This document shows, piece after piece, positions 8,757 to 18,455 of a stretch of DNA of 64,000 bases (position 1 is the stretch's first letter; every line of letters starts with the position of its first letter). The translations under genes and the position numbers were made by a program. The notes beneath the pieces were generated by a model. It was given only the letters and a program-made list of their open reading frames with translations, did not search any database and was not told where the DNA came from. The DNA comes from Ideonella sp. WA131b (GTDB lineage Bacteria; Pseudomonadota; Gammaproteobacteria; Burkholderiales; Burkholderiaceae_C), in contig JAGTJW010000002.1 of assembly GCA_023657425.1 (NCBI GenBank), positions 858,431 to 922,430 of the forward strand, in the 5' to 3' direction.

Positions 8757-11700
8757 TCAGTCGCGGTCGGCAGGCAGCGGCAAGAGGCCGTCGCCGGCCG
8801 GCGGACGTGCGCCTGCCATGGCCTGAGCGTCGCGCCCGCTGCGCCGCTCGCGAGCCAGGTAGCTGTACAGCACCGGCACCACCACCAGCGTGAGGATCGT
8901 GGAGGTGATGACGCCGCCGATGATGGCGCGGCCCATCGGCGCCTGGATTTCGCCGCCGTCATTGAGCGCCAGCGCCAGGGGCAGCATGCCGAAGACCATG
9001 GCCATGGTCGTCATGATGATCGGCCGCAGGCGCACCAGACCGGCCTGGCGAAGTGCATCGGCCACCGTGGCCCCGGCCTTGCGGGCGTGGTTGGCGAAGT
9101 CCACCAGCAGGATCGCGTTCTTCGTCACCAGGCCCATCAGCATCACCAGTCCGATCATGCTGAAGACGTTGAGCGTGCTGTTCCAGAACAGCAGCGCCAG
9201 CATCACTCCGATCAGCGCCAACGGCAGACTGGCCATGATGGCAAGAGGCTGCAGGAAGCTGCCGAACTGGCTGGCCAGCACGATGTAGATGAACACCACC
9301 GCCAGGCCCATGGCCGCGAGCAGCCCGCTGAAGGCCTCGGCCTGCTCCTGCATCTGGCCGCCGACGTCGAAACTGTAGCCCGGGGGCAGCTTGGTCTGCC
9401 CGATGAGCTTCTGCACGTCGGCGGCGACATCGCCCGGGCTGCGGTCCTTGACGCCGGCATACACCGCCTCACGGCGCTGCAGGTTCTGGCGACGGATGTT
9501 TTGCGGGTTGAACACCGGCACGATCTCGGCCACGCTGTCCAGTGCGATGGGCGTGCCTGCCGCTGAGCCACTCCCTGCAAAGGCCACCGGCAGCGCACGC
9601 AGTTGCTCGATGCGCTCGCGGCTGGCTTCGGGCAGGCGCAAGGTCACGTCAACCTGGTCGCCGTCCGGCGTCGTCCAGGTGGTCGCGGCGTCACCGCTGA
9701 CGTAGGCGCGCAGGCTGGCCGAGACCTGCGCGGTCGTCAGGCCCAGCTCGCGCACGGCATCGGGCTTCAGGCGTACCGCGTAGGCTGGCATGCCGGCCTG
9801 CACGCTGGTCTCGACGTCCACCGCGCCGGGGATCTGCTTGACCTTCTCGGCAAAGTCGGTGGCGATCTTCGCCAGGCCTTCGGGGTCGTTGCCCAGGATG
9901 GCCACGTAGATCGGCCGGTTCCAGCCGACGCTGATGTCGGTGCCCGGCACCACGGCCACGGCCGTGCGGATGGCGTCTTCGACCTCCTTCTGCGAGCGCT
10001 TGCGATCCTTGCGGTCCACCAGGCGGATGTTGATCCAGGCCTGGTTGCGCTGCCCAGGGCCGCCGACCCAGGTGCTGATGTGCTGCACCTCGGGGAAGGT
10101 CCGCACGATGGCCTCGAGCTGCTGCACCTTGGCGTCGGTGCGCTCCAGGCTCGCGCCCACGGGCATCTTCACGGCGAGCTGCGTGTAGCCCTGGTCGGTC
10201 TGCGGAACGAACTCGGTGCCCACCAGTGGCGCCAGGCCCAGCGCGATGACGAAGCTGGCCACGCCCCCGGCCATGACTGCGCCGCGGGGGGTGAGGGTGG
10301 CGCTGCGCAGGCGGCGCTTGCTGCCCTTGTCGCGCGTGCCGTCGGCCTTGAAGCCACGGCCGTACGTGGGCAGCACCCACAGGCGCCAGCGGCGGGCGCT
10401 GAAGATCCAGCAGATGGCGCGCTCGTAGGCGCCGTGGAGTGCGTCCATGCCACGGTCGGTGGCGCGCAGGGCGTGGCCGAGCACCGGCAGCCGCTTCAGC
10501 CGCGTGCCGGGCGGGTCGTGCCAGACGCTGGAGAGCATGGGGTCGAGCGTGAAGCTCACGAACAGGCTCACCAGCACGGCGACGACGACCGTGATGCCAA
10601 AAGGGTAGAAGAACTTGCCGATGATGCCGCCCATGAAGGCCACCGGCGCGAACACCGCCACGATGGCAAAGGTGGTGGCCATCACCGCCAGACCGATCTC
10701 CTCGGTGCCCTCGCGCGCCGCCGTGACGTGGTCCTTGCCCATGTGCACGTGGCGCACGATGTTCTCGCGCACGACGATGGCGTCGTCGATCAAGAGGCCG
10801 ATGCACAGGCTCAGCGCCATCATCGTCATGAAGTTCAGCGTGAAGCCAAAGAAGTGCACGGCGATGAAGCTGGAGATCACCGCGATCGGCAGCGTGAGCC
10901 CGGTGATGATGGTGCTGCGCCAGCTGTGCAGGAACAGGAACACGATGGCGACCGTGAGCAGCGCACCCTCGATGAGCGTGCTGCGCAGGCCGGCGAGGCT
11001 GCCCTTGACCCAGTCGGAGCTGGCGTTGATGAGCCGCAGTTCCACGTCGGGCGGCAGCGTCTCCTTCAGCTCGTCCATCGCGGCCTTGACCGCATCGCCG
11101 GTGGCCACGATGTTGGCGTCCTGCTGCTTGAAGACGTTGAAGTTGATGGCGCGCTGGCCGTTGACGCGCGCCAGCGAGTCGGGCTCCTTCTCGCGCTCGA
11201 TCAAGCTGCCAAGATCGGCCAGGCGCAGCGGCAGGCCGTTGCGGTGGGCCACCACCACGTCGGCGAAGCGGCGCGGATCCTTCACGCGGCCTTCCACGCG
11301 CAGCAGCGCGTCCTGGGTGCCGTCGGAGACCAGCCCCACCGGCTGGTCGGTGTTGGCCTCGCGCAGCGCCTGCGCGATCTGGCCCGGCGTCACGCCGTAA
11401 GCGCGCAGCCGCGCGGGATCGAGATCGATGCGCACCTCGCGCTCGGTCAGGCCGTTGATCTCGACCCGCGCCACACCGGGCACGCGCTGCAGCCGCTTGC
11501 CGATCTGGCTCTCGCCGATCAGGCTGAGCTCGCGGTGGCCACGCGCGGTGCCCAGCAGGGCCATCTGCACCACGGGCTCGCTGTTGTCGTTGTTCCAGCG
11601 CGCCAGCTGCAGCGCCTTCACGTCGCGCGGGAAGCCCGCCTGCACGGCGGCAACGCGATCGCGAACGTCCTGCAGCGCGCGGCCCATGTCGGCGTCGAGC

Positions 11701-11987
11701 TTGAACTCGGCCGAGAGGTCTGCCCGGCCCTCGAAAGCCCGCGAGGTGATGCGCTTCACGCCGGCCACGCTGTTGATGGCTTCCTCCAGGGGCTTGAGCA
11801 CCTCGCGCTCCAGCGCTTCGGGCGTGGCACCCGGGTACTCCACCGAGGCCCAGATGCCGGGCAGCGAGATGTCGGGCATCTGCTCCACGCCGAGCTTGCT
11901 GTAGCTGAAGACGCCCATCACGCACAGGGCCACCATGACCATGGCGGCGAAGACGGGGTTGCTGATCGAGATGCGCGTGATCCACAT
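8757..11987 (-). CDS. RND-family multidrug efflux permease (HAE1 type)
   Basis: A 1076-residue inner-membrane proton antiporter of the AcrB/MexB superfamily. It starts MWITRISISNPVFA, as in the family, with a first membrane helix, a large periplasmic porter loop, a block of helices (TM2-6), a second periplasmic loop and TM7-12, ending in a short cytoplasmic tail. The proton-relay residues are visible: adjacent aspartates 401-402 in GLLIDDAIV (TM4) and a lysine near 956 in GLVTKNAILLVDF (TM10). The upstream gene encodes the matching adaptor, so they form an operon (27-bp gap, GAGGAGCTC ribosome site). No outer-membrane factor gene accompanies them. The substrate class (drugs or solvents rather than metals) is inferred from family only. 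Confidence 0.93.
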   Translation of the reverse strand: MWITRISISNPVFAAMVMVALCVMGVFSYSKLGVEQMPDISLPGIWASVEYPGATPEALEREVLKPLEEAINSVAGVKRITSRAFEGRADLSAEFKLDADMGRALQDVRDRVAAVQAGFPRDVKALQLARWNNDNSEPVVQMALLGTARGHRELSLIGESQIGKRLQRVPGVARVEINGLTEREVRIDLDPARLRAYGVTPGQIAQALREANTDQPVGLVSDGTQDALLRVEGRVKDPRRFADVVVAHRNGLPLRLADLGSLIEREKEPDSLARVNGQRAINFNVFKQQDANIVATGDAVKAAMDELKETLPPDVELRLINASSDWVKGSLAGLRSTLIEGALLTVAIVFLFLHSWRSTIITGLTLPIAVISSFIAVHFFGFTLNFMTMMALSLCIGLLIDDAIVVRENIVRHVHMGKDHVTAAREGTEEIGLAVMATTFAIVAVFAPVAFMGGIIGKFFYPFGITVVVAVLVSLFVSFTLDPMLSSVWHDPPGTRLKRLPVLGHALRATDRGMDALHGAYERAICWIFSARRWRLWVLPTYGRGFKADGTRDKGSKRRLRSATLTPRGAVMAGGVASFVIALGLAPLVGTEFVPQTDQGYTQLAVKMPVGASLERTDAKVQQLEAIVRTFPEVQHISTWVGGPGQRNQAWINIRLVDRKDRKRSQKEVEDAIRTAVAVVPGTDISVGWNRPIYVAILGNDPEGLAKIATDFAEKVKQIPGAVDVETSVQAGMPAYAVRLKPDAVRELGLTTAQVSASLRAYVSGDAATTWTTPDGDQVDVTLRLPEASRERIEQLRALPVAFAGSGSAAGTPIALDSVAEIVPVFNPQNIRRQNLQRREAVYAGVKDRSPGDVAADVQKLIGQTKLPPGYSFDVGGQMQEQAEAFSGLLAAMGLAVVFIYIVLASQFGSFLQPLAIMASLPLALIGVMLALLFWNSTLNVFSMIGLVMLMGLVTKNAILLVDFANHARKAGATVADALRQAGLVRLRPIIMTTMAMVFGMLPLALALNDGGEIQAPMGRAIIGGVITSTILTLVVVPVLYSYLARERRSGRDAQAMAGARPPAGDGLLPLPADRD

Positions 11988-12014
11988 GGCCCGAGCTCCT
12001 CGGTGGACGCGCGT

Positions 12015-13208
12015 TCAGCGCAGGAGCGCGCTCGACGCCGCGGCGCTGGTGACTGGCGCAGTCCGGGGCGCCACGACACTGGCCTTGGCACCCTCGCGCA
12101 GATTGTCGAAGCGCGCGGCCAGCACGACGCTGGCGGGCGTCACCCCCTGCAGCACCTCGACAAGGCCCACGCGCTCGTCGCGCCGCCCCACCGTGACGGT
12201 GCGGCGCGCCAACTGGCCGTTCTCGATCAGCCAGACATGGTCCTGGCCGCTGGTGCTGCCGACGGCGGCGGTCGGCAGCGTCAGGCGTTCGGTGTCGTCC
12301 GCAAGCTCGGCGCTCACCAGCGCGTACTGCCCGGCGCGCAGCCGCTCCTTGGGGTTGGCAAGCTCCACGGTGACGCCGATCGAGCGCGTGCCGGGCTCGG
12401 CAGACGGCGCGATGCGGGCCACGCGGCCCGCCACGGGTGTGTCCAGGCCCTCCACGCGCAGCTGCACCGGCAGCCCGGGGCGGATGCGCGAGACCTCATG
12501 CGTGCCCACCTGGCCGGCCAGCTCCAGCCGGGCAAGGTCGACAATGGTGAGCACCGGCTGCTCGGGGCTCACCTTCTCGCCCGGCAGCGCGTGGCGCCGG
12601 GCCACGATGCCGGCGATCGGTGCCACCAGCGTCGCGTCGCGCAGGCCGACGCGGGTGGTGTCCAGCGCAGCCTGGGCCGCGGCGAGGTTGGCGCGCGCGG
12701 TGTCGAGGGCAGCACGCGAGCTCTCCAGCGCGTTGCTGCTGATGAACTGCTGCGCCGCCAGACGTTCGTTGCTGGCGTGCGTGCGCTCGGCTTGAACCAG
12801 CGCGGCGCGCGCCGACTCCAGCAGCGCGCCGCGTTCGGCGACTCGGCCACCCAGCTCGGCCAGCTCGATGCGGCCGATCACCTGGCCCGCAGCCACGCGG
12901 CTGCCTTCGGCGACGTTCAGCGCCAGCAGCGTGCCGCCAGCCTTGGCGCGCACAATCGCGGTCTGCGGGGCCACCAGCGGGCCGGAGAACTCCACCACTG
13001 CGGCCAGGCGCGCCAGCTTGGGCTGAACCACCTCGCGCGACGCAAACTCCAGGGTCGGTTCGGGATTGCGCCCGTCGGTGCCGCCGGACATCGCCTGCGC
13101 GATGCCCGATGCGCCCGTCTTGCCGCCCAGCCTGGCGCTCAACACCAGGCCCGTCACGACGGCGACTCCCGCCAGCACGACGAGGCCGGCCCTCCACGTT
13201 GTCTTCAT
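12015..13208 (-). CDS. RND efflux periplasmic adaptor (membrane fusion protein)
   Basis: A 397-residue HlyD/AcrA-type adaptor that bridges the RND permease to an outer-membrane channel. Residues 8-27 form a single hydrophobic segment that would anchor or export it; no lipobox cysteine is present, so it is probably held by the uncleaved helix. A biotinyl-lipoyl-like half-motif (GTLLALNVAEGSRVAAGQVI), a coiled-coil hairpin rich in Ala/Glu/Arg (about 150-215), the second lipoyl half (VAPIAGIVARRHALPGEKV) and beta-barrel and membrane-proximal domains follow in normal order. It is upstream of, and presumably co-transcribed with, the permease. No TetR or LysR regulator is next to the pair. Confidence 0.92.
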   Translation of the reverse strand: MKTTWRAGLVVLAGVAVVTGLVLSARLGGKTGASGIAQAMSGGTDGRNPEPTLEFASREVVQPKLARLAAVVEFSGPLVAPQTAIVRAKAGGTLLALNVAEGSRVAAGQVIGRIELAELGGRVAERGALLESARAALVQAERTHASNERLAAQQFISSNALESSRAALDTARANLAAAQAALDTTRVGLRDATLVAPIAGIVARRHALPGEKVSPEQPVLTIVDLARLELAGQVGTHEVSRIRPGLPVQLRVEGLDTPVAGRVARIAPSAEPGTRSIGVTVELANPKERLRAGQYALVSAELADDTERLTLPTAAVGSTSGQDHVWLIENGQLARRTVTVGRRDERVGLVEVLQGVTPASVVLAARFDNLREGAKASVVAPRTAPVTSAAASSALLR

Positions 13209-13372
13209 CTCGTTTCCCTCGCCTGCGCGCCGTCAGGCTACCCTGAACCGGGCAGCTCGTCGGCTGCGTTTGCGCAGAGTGTGGAGGATCACCCGGCCCC
13301 CGGCGAGCGCGGCTGCGATGAAGCGCGGAATCGGGGCGACGAACTGCTGACGCCACCGATGGCCCGGCACGC

Positions 13373-14560
13373 TCAGGCCCGCCTTCTGGCGGCATTCGGG
13401 TTGAGGAGCGCGCGCTCGCAGGCGGCGGCACAGGCCCAGGCCAGCAGCGCACACAGGGCGGCGGCCCAGAACACGGCTGCAAAGCCCAGCCGCTCGATCA
13501 GCCAGCCACCACCGAGGCCACCCATGACCCCGGAGATGCCATAGCCCAGGGTCGTGTAAAGCGCCTGGCCGCGCCCGCGCAGGCGCCCGGGGAACAGCCG
13601 TTGCACGAGCGCGATGCAGGCGGCGTGATGGGCGGCAAAGGTCACCGCATGCAGCAGCTGCGCCAGCACCAGCACCGGCGCCCAGGCACCACCGCCTGCG
13701 GTCAGCGCGAAGCGCAGCGCCGTGGCGCCGGCCACCACCTGCAGCCAACGTTCCGCGACCAGCAGCGGGAACCAGCGGCCCTGAGTCCAGAAAAAGACGA
13801 TCTCCACCGCCACGCTCACCGCCCACAAGGCGCCGACCGCCGTCTTCCCGTAGCCCAGGCTCACGAGATACAGCGAGAAAAACGCGTACAGGCTGGTGTG
13901 GGCCAGCACCGTGAAGAAAATGGACGCGAAGAACCAGGCCACGCAGGGCTTGCGCAGCAGCGGCAGCACGGGCGGCGCAGGCTCGTCGTGTGCCGGCTCT
14001 TCGTGCGTGCGCGGCAGCGCCAGCGCCGCGGCCAGCAACAGGCCGTTCATGAGGGCCACGAAGCCGGGAAAGACCGCAATGCCGAAGCGATCGAGCAAGG
14101 CTCCGAAGCTGGTGACGGCGGCCAGGAAGCCGACGGAGCCCCACACCCGCACGCGGCCGTAGCGTCGGGCATCGATGCCGCCGTCGGGCGTGGCCAGGGC
14201 GCGCGCCAGGATCGCCTCGTACAGCGGCACGACGCCGCTGTTGGCCACGAACAGCAACACCGTCACCAGGGCCACCGGCACGGCCGCCGTCACGCCCAGC
14301 AGGCCCAGCGCCGAACACAGTGCGCCTGCGGCGGCGATGCGGATGAGCTTGACGCGCTGGCCGCTGTGGTCGCCGGCCCAGCTCCAGGCGTAGGGCGCCA
14401 GCACGCGGGTCCAGCTCTGCAGGCTGACGATGCCGCCGATGACGAGCGTCGACAAGCCCAGGCTCTGGAACCACAAGGGCGCGTACGGGTTGAACAACCC
14501 GATCGCCGCGAAGTAGGTGAAGGTGAGCGCGCCGAAAGGCGCCAGGCTGCCGGTGGGCAC
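13373..14560 (-). CDS. MFS transporter (MFS_1-like / 3-phenylpropionate transporter-like)
   Basis: A roughly 395-residue polytopic protein with about 12 hydrophobic segments arranged as two bundles of six, split by a hydrophilic loop near residue 200 (RTHEEPAHDEPA). The start APFGALTFTYFAAIGLFNPYAPLWFQSLGLS resembles the HcaT/LacY-like branch (PF12832) used in proton-driven uptake of small organic compounds. A GTG at 14560 gives the usual short N terminus; a TTG at 14581, overlapping the aroC stop codon, is an alternative. It lies directly downstream of aroC on the same strand and is probably translated from the same mRNA. The substrate is unknown. Confidence 0.85.
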   Translation of the reverse strand: MPTGSLAPFGALTFTYFAAIGLFNPYAPLWFQSLGLSTLVIGGIVSLQSWTRVLAPYAWSWAGDHSGQRVKLIRIAAAGALCSALGLLGVTAAVPVALVTVLLFVANSGVVPLYEAILARALATPDGGIDARRYGRVRVWGSVGFLAAVTSFGALLDRFGIAVFPGFVALMNGLLLAAALALPRTHEEPAHDEPAPPVLPLLRKPCVAWFFASIFFTVLAHTSLYAFFSLYLVSLGYGKTAVGALWAVSVAVEIVFFWTQGRWFPLLVAERWLQVVAGATALRFALTAGGGAWAPVLVLAQLLHAVTFAAHHAACIALVQRLFPGRLRGRGQALYTTLGYGISGVMGGLGGGWLIERLGFAAVFWAAALCALLAWACAAACERALLNPNAARRRA

Positions 14561-14577
14561 GGCGCGGGGCTTGCCCG

Positions 14578-15675
14578 TCAAGCCTGGCCGGGGATCGGCG
14601 GTACCGGCAGCGCCACGTCGCCGCACTGCGCGCGATGGCGCAGCACGTGGTCCATCACCACCAACGCGAGCAGTGCCTCGGCGATGGGGGTGGCGCGGAT
14701 GCCGACGCAGGGGTCGTGGCGGCCGAGTGTCTCGACCACCGTGGGCTCGCCGGTGCGCGTGATGCTGGGCTTGGGCGTGCGGATGCTGCTGGTGGGCTTG
14801 ATGGCGATGCGCACCACCAGGTCCTGCCCGGTGCTGATGCCGCCCAGCACGCCGCCGGCATGGTTGCTGGCAAAGCCGGCCGGCGTGAGCGCATCGCCGT
14901 GATCGCTGCCGCGCTGCGCGACGACGCCGAAGCCATCGCCGATCTCCACGCCCTTGACCGCGTTCAGACCCATGAGGGCCCAGGCGATGTCGGCGTCGAG
15001 CTTGTCGAAAAGCGGCTCGCCCAGGCCCACGGGCACGCCGCGCGCCCGCACCTCGATGCGCGCACCGCAGCTGTCGCCTGCCTTGCGCAGCGCGTCCATG
15101 TGGGCTTCCAGCCGCGGCACGATGCCGGCGTTGGGCGCATAGAAGGGGTTGAGCGGGATCTGGGACTCGTCGTCGAAGGGGATCTCGATCTCGCCCAGGG
15201 CGCTCATCCAGCCCGTGAAGGTGGTGCCGTGGCGCAGGTGCAGCCACTTCTTGGCCACCGCGCCGGCCGCCACCATGGGGGCCGTCAGACGTGCGCTGCT
15301 GCGGCCGCCGCCGCGCGGGTCGCGCTCGCCGTACTTGCGCCAATAGGTGTAGTCGGCATGGCCGGGGCGGAAGGTGTCGAGCAGGTTGCCGTAGTCCTTG
15401 CTGCGCTGGTCGGTGTTGCGGATGAGCAGCGCGATCGGCGTGCCCGTGGTGCGGCCCTCGAACACGCCGGAGAGAATCTCCACCGCGTCGGGCTCGTTGC
15501 GCTGCGTCACGTGGCGGCTGGTGCCGGGGCGGCGGCGGTCTAGCTCGGGCTGGATGTCGGCCTCGGAGAGCTCGAGACCTGGCGGGCAGCCATCGATCAC
15601 GCAGCCGATGGCGGGGCCGTGGCTTTCGCCGAAGTTCGTGACGCGGAAGAGGTCGCCGAAGGTGGAGCCGGGCAT
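14578..15675 (-). CDS. aroC: Chorismate synthase
   Basis: A 365-residue chorismate synthase, the last step of the shikimate pathway: 5-enolpyruvylshikimate-3-phosphate to chorismate with reduced FMN. Signature blocks are present: [20 protein letters not shown] near the start, [16 protein letters not shown]-like residues around 110, [11 protein letters not shown], and IRTPKPSI near the end. An in-frame methionine 12 codons upstream exists, but the ATG at 15675 matches the family N terminus ([18 protein letters not shown]). The MFS gene follows with overlap or near overlap. Confidence 0.97.
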   Translation of the reverse strand: MPGSTFGDLFRVTNFGESHGPAIGCVIDGCPPGLELSEADIQPELDRRRPGTSRHVTQRNEPDAVEILSGVFEGRTTGTPIALLIRNTDQRSKDYGNLLDTFRPGHADYTYWRKYGERDPRGGGRSSARLTAPMVAAGAVAKKWLHLRHGTTFTGWMSALGEIEIPFDDESQIPLNPFYAPNAGIVPRLEAHMDALRKAGDSCGARIEVRARGVPVGLGEPLFDKLDADIAWALMGLNAVKGVEIGDGFGVVAQRGSDHGDALTPAGFASNHAGGVLGGISTGQDLVVRIAIKPTSSIRTPKPSITRTGEPTVVETLGRHDPCVGIRATPIAEALLALVVMDHVLRHRAQCGDVALPVPPIPGQA

Positions 15676-15688
15676 GGAGCCCGGGATT

Positions 15689-16159
15689 CTAGAAGCTAGG
15701 AGTCTGCGCACCGGGCGCGGCCTGCCGCTCGGGCCAGTCGCGGATGTAGGCCTTGAGCATGCGATTCTCGAAGTCCTGCGCGTCGACCACGGTCTTGGCG
15801 ACGTCGTAGAACGAGATCACGCCCATCAGCGTGCGCTTGTCGAGCACCGGCATGTAGCGCGCATGGCGCAGCAACATCATGCGGCGCACCTCGTCGATCT
15901 CGGTCTCGGGCGTGCAGGTCAGTGGCGCGTCGTCCATCACCGAACGCACGAGCCGCGTGCCGACAGCACCCCCGTTGGCCACCACCGCCTGGATGACCTC
16001 GCGGAAGGTGAGCATGCCGACGAGATCGCCGTGCTCCATGACGACGAGAGAGCCGATGTCCATCTCGGCCATGGTGCACACTGCCTGCGCCAGGGGCTGG
16101 TCGGGCGTCACGGTGTAGAGCGTGTTGCCCTTGACGCGCAGGATGTCGGTGACTTTCAT
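15689..16159 (-). CDS. CBS-domain pair protein
   Basis: A 156-residue cytoplasmic protein made of two CBS motifs (about residues 8-60 and 76-130), a Bateman module that usually binds adenine nucleotides and signals energy state. It starts [20 protein letters not shown] and contains [20 protein letters not shown] and [21 protein letters not shown], the two repeats. No enzyme domain is fused to it, so its partner is unknown. It ends 13 bp upstream of aroC on the same strand and is divergent from metY. Confidence 0.9.
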   Translation of the reverse strand: MKVTDILRVKGNTLYTVTPDQPLAQAVCTMAEMDIGSLVVMEHGDLVGMLTFREVIQAVVANGGAVGTRLVRSVMDDAPLTCTPETEIDEVRRMMLLRHARYMPVLDKRTLMGVISFYDVAKTVVDAQDFENRMLKAYIRDWPERQAAPGAQTPSF

Positions 16160-16255
16160 GGCGGTGCGTTCGAGGAGCGGAGGAAGGCGGGGCTCGAACC
16201 AATATAGCCCACAATGAGGTGCCCTCACGCTGCACGCGACTGCACAGCCGACGCC

Positions 16256-17554
16256 ATGGCCTCCGTCATCGACCCCGGTTTCGACACCCTGGCGCTGCAT
16301 GCCGGCGCTGCCCCGGACCCCGCCACCGGCGCGCGCGCCGTGCCGCTGCACCTGAGCACGGGCTTCGTCTTCCAGAACGCCGACCACGCAGCCAGCCTGT
16401 TCAACCTGGAACGCTCGGGCCACGTCTACAGCCGCATCAGCAACCCCACGAACGCGGTGCTCGAGGAGCGTATCGCCGCACTCGAAGGTGGCTCGGGCGC
16501 AGTGGCCACGGCCAGCGGGCAGGCGGCGCTGACGCTGGCCATCACCACGCTGGCCGGCGCCGGCAGCCACATCGTGGCCAGTTCGGCGCTCTACGGCGGC
16601 AGCCACAACCTGCTGCAGTACACGCTGGCGCGCTTCGGCATCGCCACCACCTTCGTGAAGCCGGGCGACATCGACGGCTGGCGCGCCGCCGTGCGCCCCG
16701 AGACCAGGCTGCTCTTCGGCGAGACGCTGGGCAACCCGGGCCTGGACGTGCTGGACGTGCCGACGGTGGCGCAGATCGCGCACGAGGCCGGCGTGCCGCT
16801 GCTGGTGGACAGCACCTTCACCACGCCCTGGCTGATGAAGCCTTTCGAACACGGCGCCGACCTCGTCTTCCACAGCGCCACCAAGTTCCTGTGTGGCCAC
16901 GGCACGGTGGTGGGCGGGCTGCTGGTCGATTCGGGCCGCTTCGACTGGAGCCGCGCCGAGCGCTTCCCGGAACTCAACCAGCCCTACGCCGGCTTCCACG
17001 GCATGGTGTTCAGCGAGGAGAGCACCGACGGCGCCTTCCTGCTGCGCGCGCGCCGCGAGGGCCTGCGCGACTTCGGCGCCTGCATGAGCCCGCACACGGC
17101 CTGGCTCATCCTGCAGGGCATCGAGACGCTGCCGCTGCGCATGGCGAGGCACGTGGCCAACACGCGGCGTGTGGTGGAGTTCCTCAGCCGGCACGGCATG
17201 GTCTCGCGCGTGGGCTACCCCGAGCTCGACGGCCACCCCAGCCAGGCCCTGGCGGCCCGGCTGCTGCCGCGCGGCTGCGGCGCGGTGTTCAGCTTCGATC
17301 TGGCCGGCAGCCGCCAGCAGGGCCGCGCCTTCATCGAGAGCCTGAAGATCTTCAGCCACCTGGCCAACGTGGGCGACTGCCGCTCGCTGGTGATCCACCC
17401 CGCCAGCACCACGCACTTCCGCATGGACGACAAGGCGCTGGCCGCGGCCGGCATCGGGCCCGGCACGATCCGCCTGAGCATCGGCCTGGAAGACGCCGAC
17501 GACCTGATCGACGACCTGAAGCGCGCCTTCAAGGCCGCCGAGAAGGCGCGCTGA
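16256..17554 (+). CDS. metY: O-acetylhomoserine (or O-succinylhomoserine) sulfhydrylase
   Basis: A 432-residue PLP enzyme of the Cys/Met metabolism family that makes homocysteine from an activated homoserine and sulfide. The N terminus FDTLALHAGAAPDPATGARA and YSRISNPTNAVLEERIAALEGG are typical of MetY-like proteins. The PLP lysine is K210 in FHSATKFLCGHGTVVGG. The ATG at 16256 gives the family length; an ATG at 16214 would add 14 residues of unconserved sequence. It heads a short operon with the alpha/beta hydrolase and the Mpo1-like gene. Acetyl versus succinyl substrate cannot be decided by eye. Confidence 0.9.
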   Translation: MASVIDPGFDTLALHAGAAPDPATGARAVPLHLSTGFVFQNADHAASLFNLERSGHVYSRISNPTNAVLEERIAALEGGSGAVATASGQAALTLAITTLAGAGSHIVASSALYGGSHNLLQYTLARFGIATTFVKPGDIDGWRAAVRPETRLLFGETLGNPGLDVLDVPTVAQIAHEAGVPLLVDSTFTTPWLMKPFEHGADLVFHSATKFLCGHGTVVGGLLVDSGRFDWSRAERFPELNQPYAGFHGMVFSEESTDGAFLLRARREGLRDFGACMSPHTAWLILQGIETLPLRMARHVANTRRVVEFLSRHGMVSRVGYPELDGHPSQALAARLLPRGCGAVFSFDLAGSRQQGRAFIESLKIFSHLANVGDCRSLVIHPASTTHFRMDDKALAAAGIGPGTIRLSIGLEDADDLIDDLKRAFKAAEKAR

Positions 17555-17621
17555 GCATGCGCGCCGGGACCGGCGACACCCCGCACGATGCCGGGGCGCG
17601 CTCCGAGGAGGAACGGGCTGC

Positions 17622-18455
17622 ATGAAACTCAGCGTGCAAGGGCGCACGGCCTACGCCTACACCGGCGGCAAGCTTTTCGACCCCACCCTGCCCTGCGTGG
17701 TGTTCGTGCACGGCGCCGTGGGCGACCACAGCGTGTGGACGCTGCTGGCGCGCTGGGCCGCGCACCACGGCCACGCCGTGCTGGCCGTCGACCTGCCCGG
17801 CCACCTGCGCAGCGATGGGCCCGCGCTGACGAGCGTGGAGGCGATGGCCGACTGGCTGCTGGCGCTGCTCGACGCCGCCGGCGTGCGGCGCGCGGTGCTG
17901 GCCGGCCACAGCATGGGCTCGCTGGTGGCGCTGCAGGCCGCGGCGCAGGCGCCGGAGCGCGCGGCCGGGCTGCTGATGTTCGGCAGCTGCGTGCCGATGC
18001 CGGTGCCGCAGGCGCTGCTGGACCTGTCGCTCACCGACGTGGGCGCGGCCATCGAGCGCGTGGTCGGCTTCTCGTTCTGTACGCTGGCTGCCAAGCCCTC
18101 GTACCCCGGCCCCGGCGTGTGGCTGCGCGGCGCGGCGCGCGGGCTCATGCACCAGGTGATGCGCGCCGGCGGCGACCCGCGCCTCTTCCACACCGACTTC
18201 AGCGCCTGCAACGCCTACGCGCAGGGCCTGGAGGCTGCCGCGCGCGTGCGCTGCCCGGCCGCACTGCTGCTGGGGGCATCCGACCAGATGACGCTGCCGC
18301 GCGCCGCGCAGCCCGTGGCCAACGCCCTGAACGCCCGCGTGCACACGGTGGCGGCGGGGCATTTCCTGATGCAGGAGGCCCCCGACGAGGTGTTGAATGC
18401 GCTGCGCCTGGAACTGGCGCGCTGCGCGACCCCCACCGAGGAAAGCCCCGCATGA
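17622..18455 (+). CDS. Alpha/beta-fold hydrolase
   Basis: A 277-residue hydrolase with the alpha/beta fold. The oxyanion region VVFVHGAVGDHSVW is at residues 27-40, the nucleophile elbow GHSMGS has S97, and the late AAGHFLMQEAPDEV supplies the catalytic histidine near residue 246. An acid candidate is in GASDQMTLPRAA. No signal peptide, so cytoplasmic. A ribosome site GAGGAGG-like (CGAGGAGGAAC) sits ahead of the ATG. It lies between metY and the Mpo1-like gene with ATGA overlap to the latter. Substrate unknown; esterase, lactonase or C-C hydrolase are all possible. Confidence 0.85.
   Translation: MKLSVQGRTAYAYTGGKLFDPTLPCVVFVHGAVGDHSVWTLLARWAAHHGHAVLAVDLPGHLRSDGPALTSVEAMADWLLALLDAAGVRRAVLAGHSMGSLVALQAAAQAPERAAGLLMFGSCVPMPVPQALLDLSLTDVGAAIERVVGFSFCTLAAKPSYPGPGVWLRGAARGLMHQVMRAGGDPRLFHTDFSACNAYAQGLEAAARVRCPAALLLGASDQMTLPRAAQPVANALNARVHTVAAGHFLMQEAPDEVLNALRLELARCATPTEESPA

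Noticed and set aside
9603-13544. A 1313-codon open frame on the plus strand opposite the RND pump genes, and similar long plus-strand frames opposite nuoL, nuoM, nuoG and pnp
   Set aside because: They are antisense shadows caused by high third-position GC. Their translations are His/Arg/Gln/Ala-rich with no domains, while the opposite strand encodes clear families.
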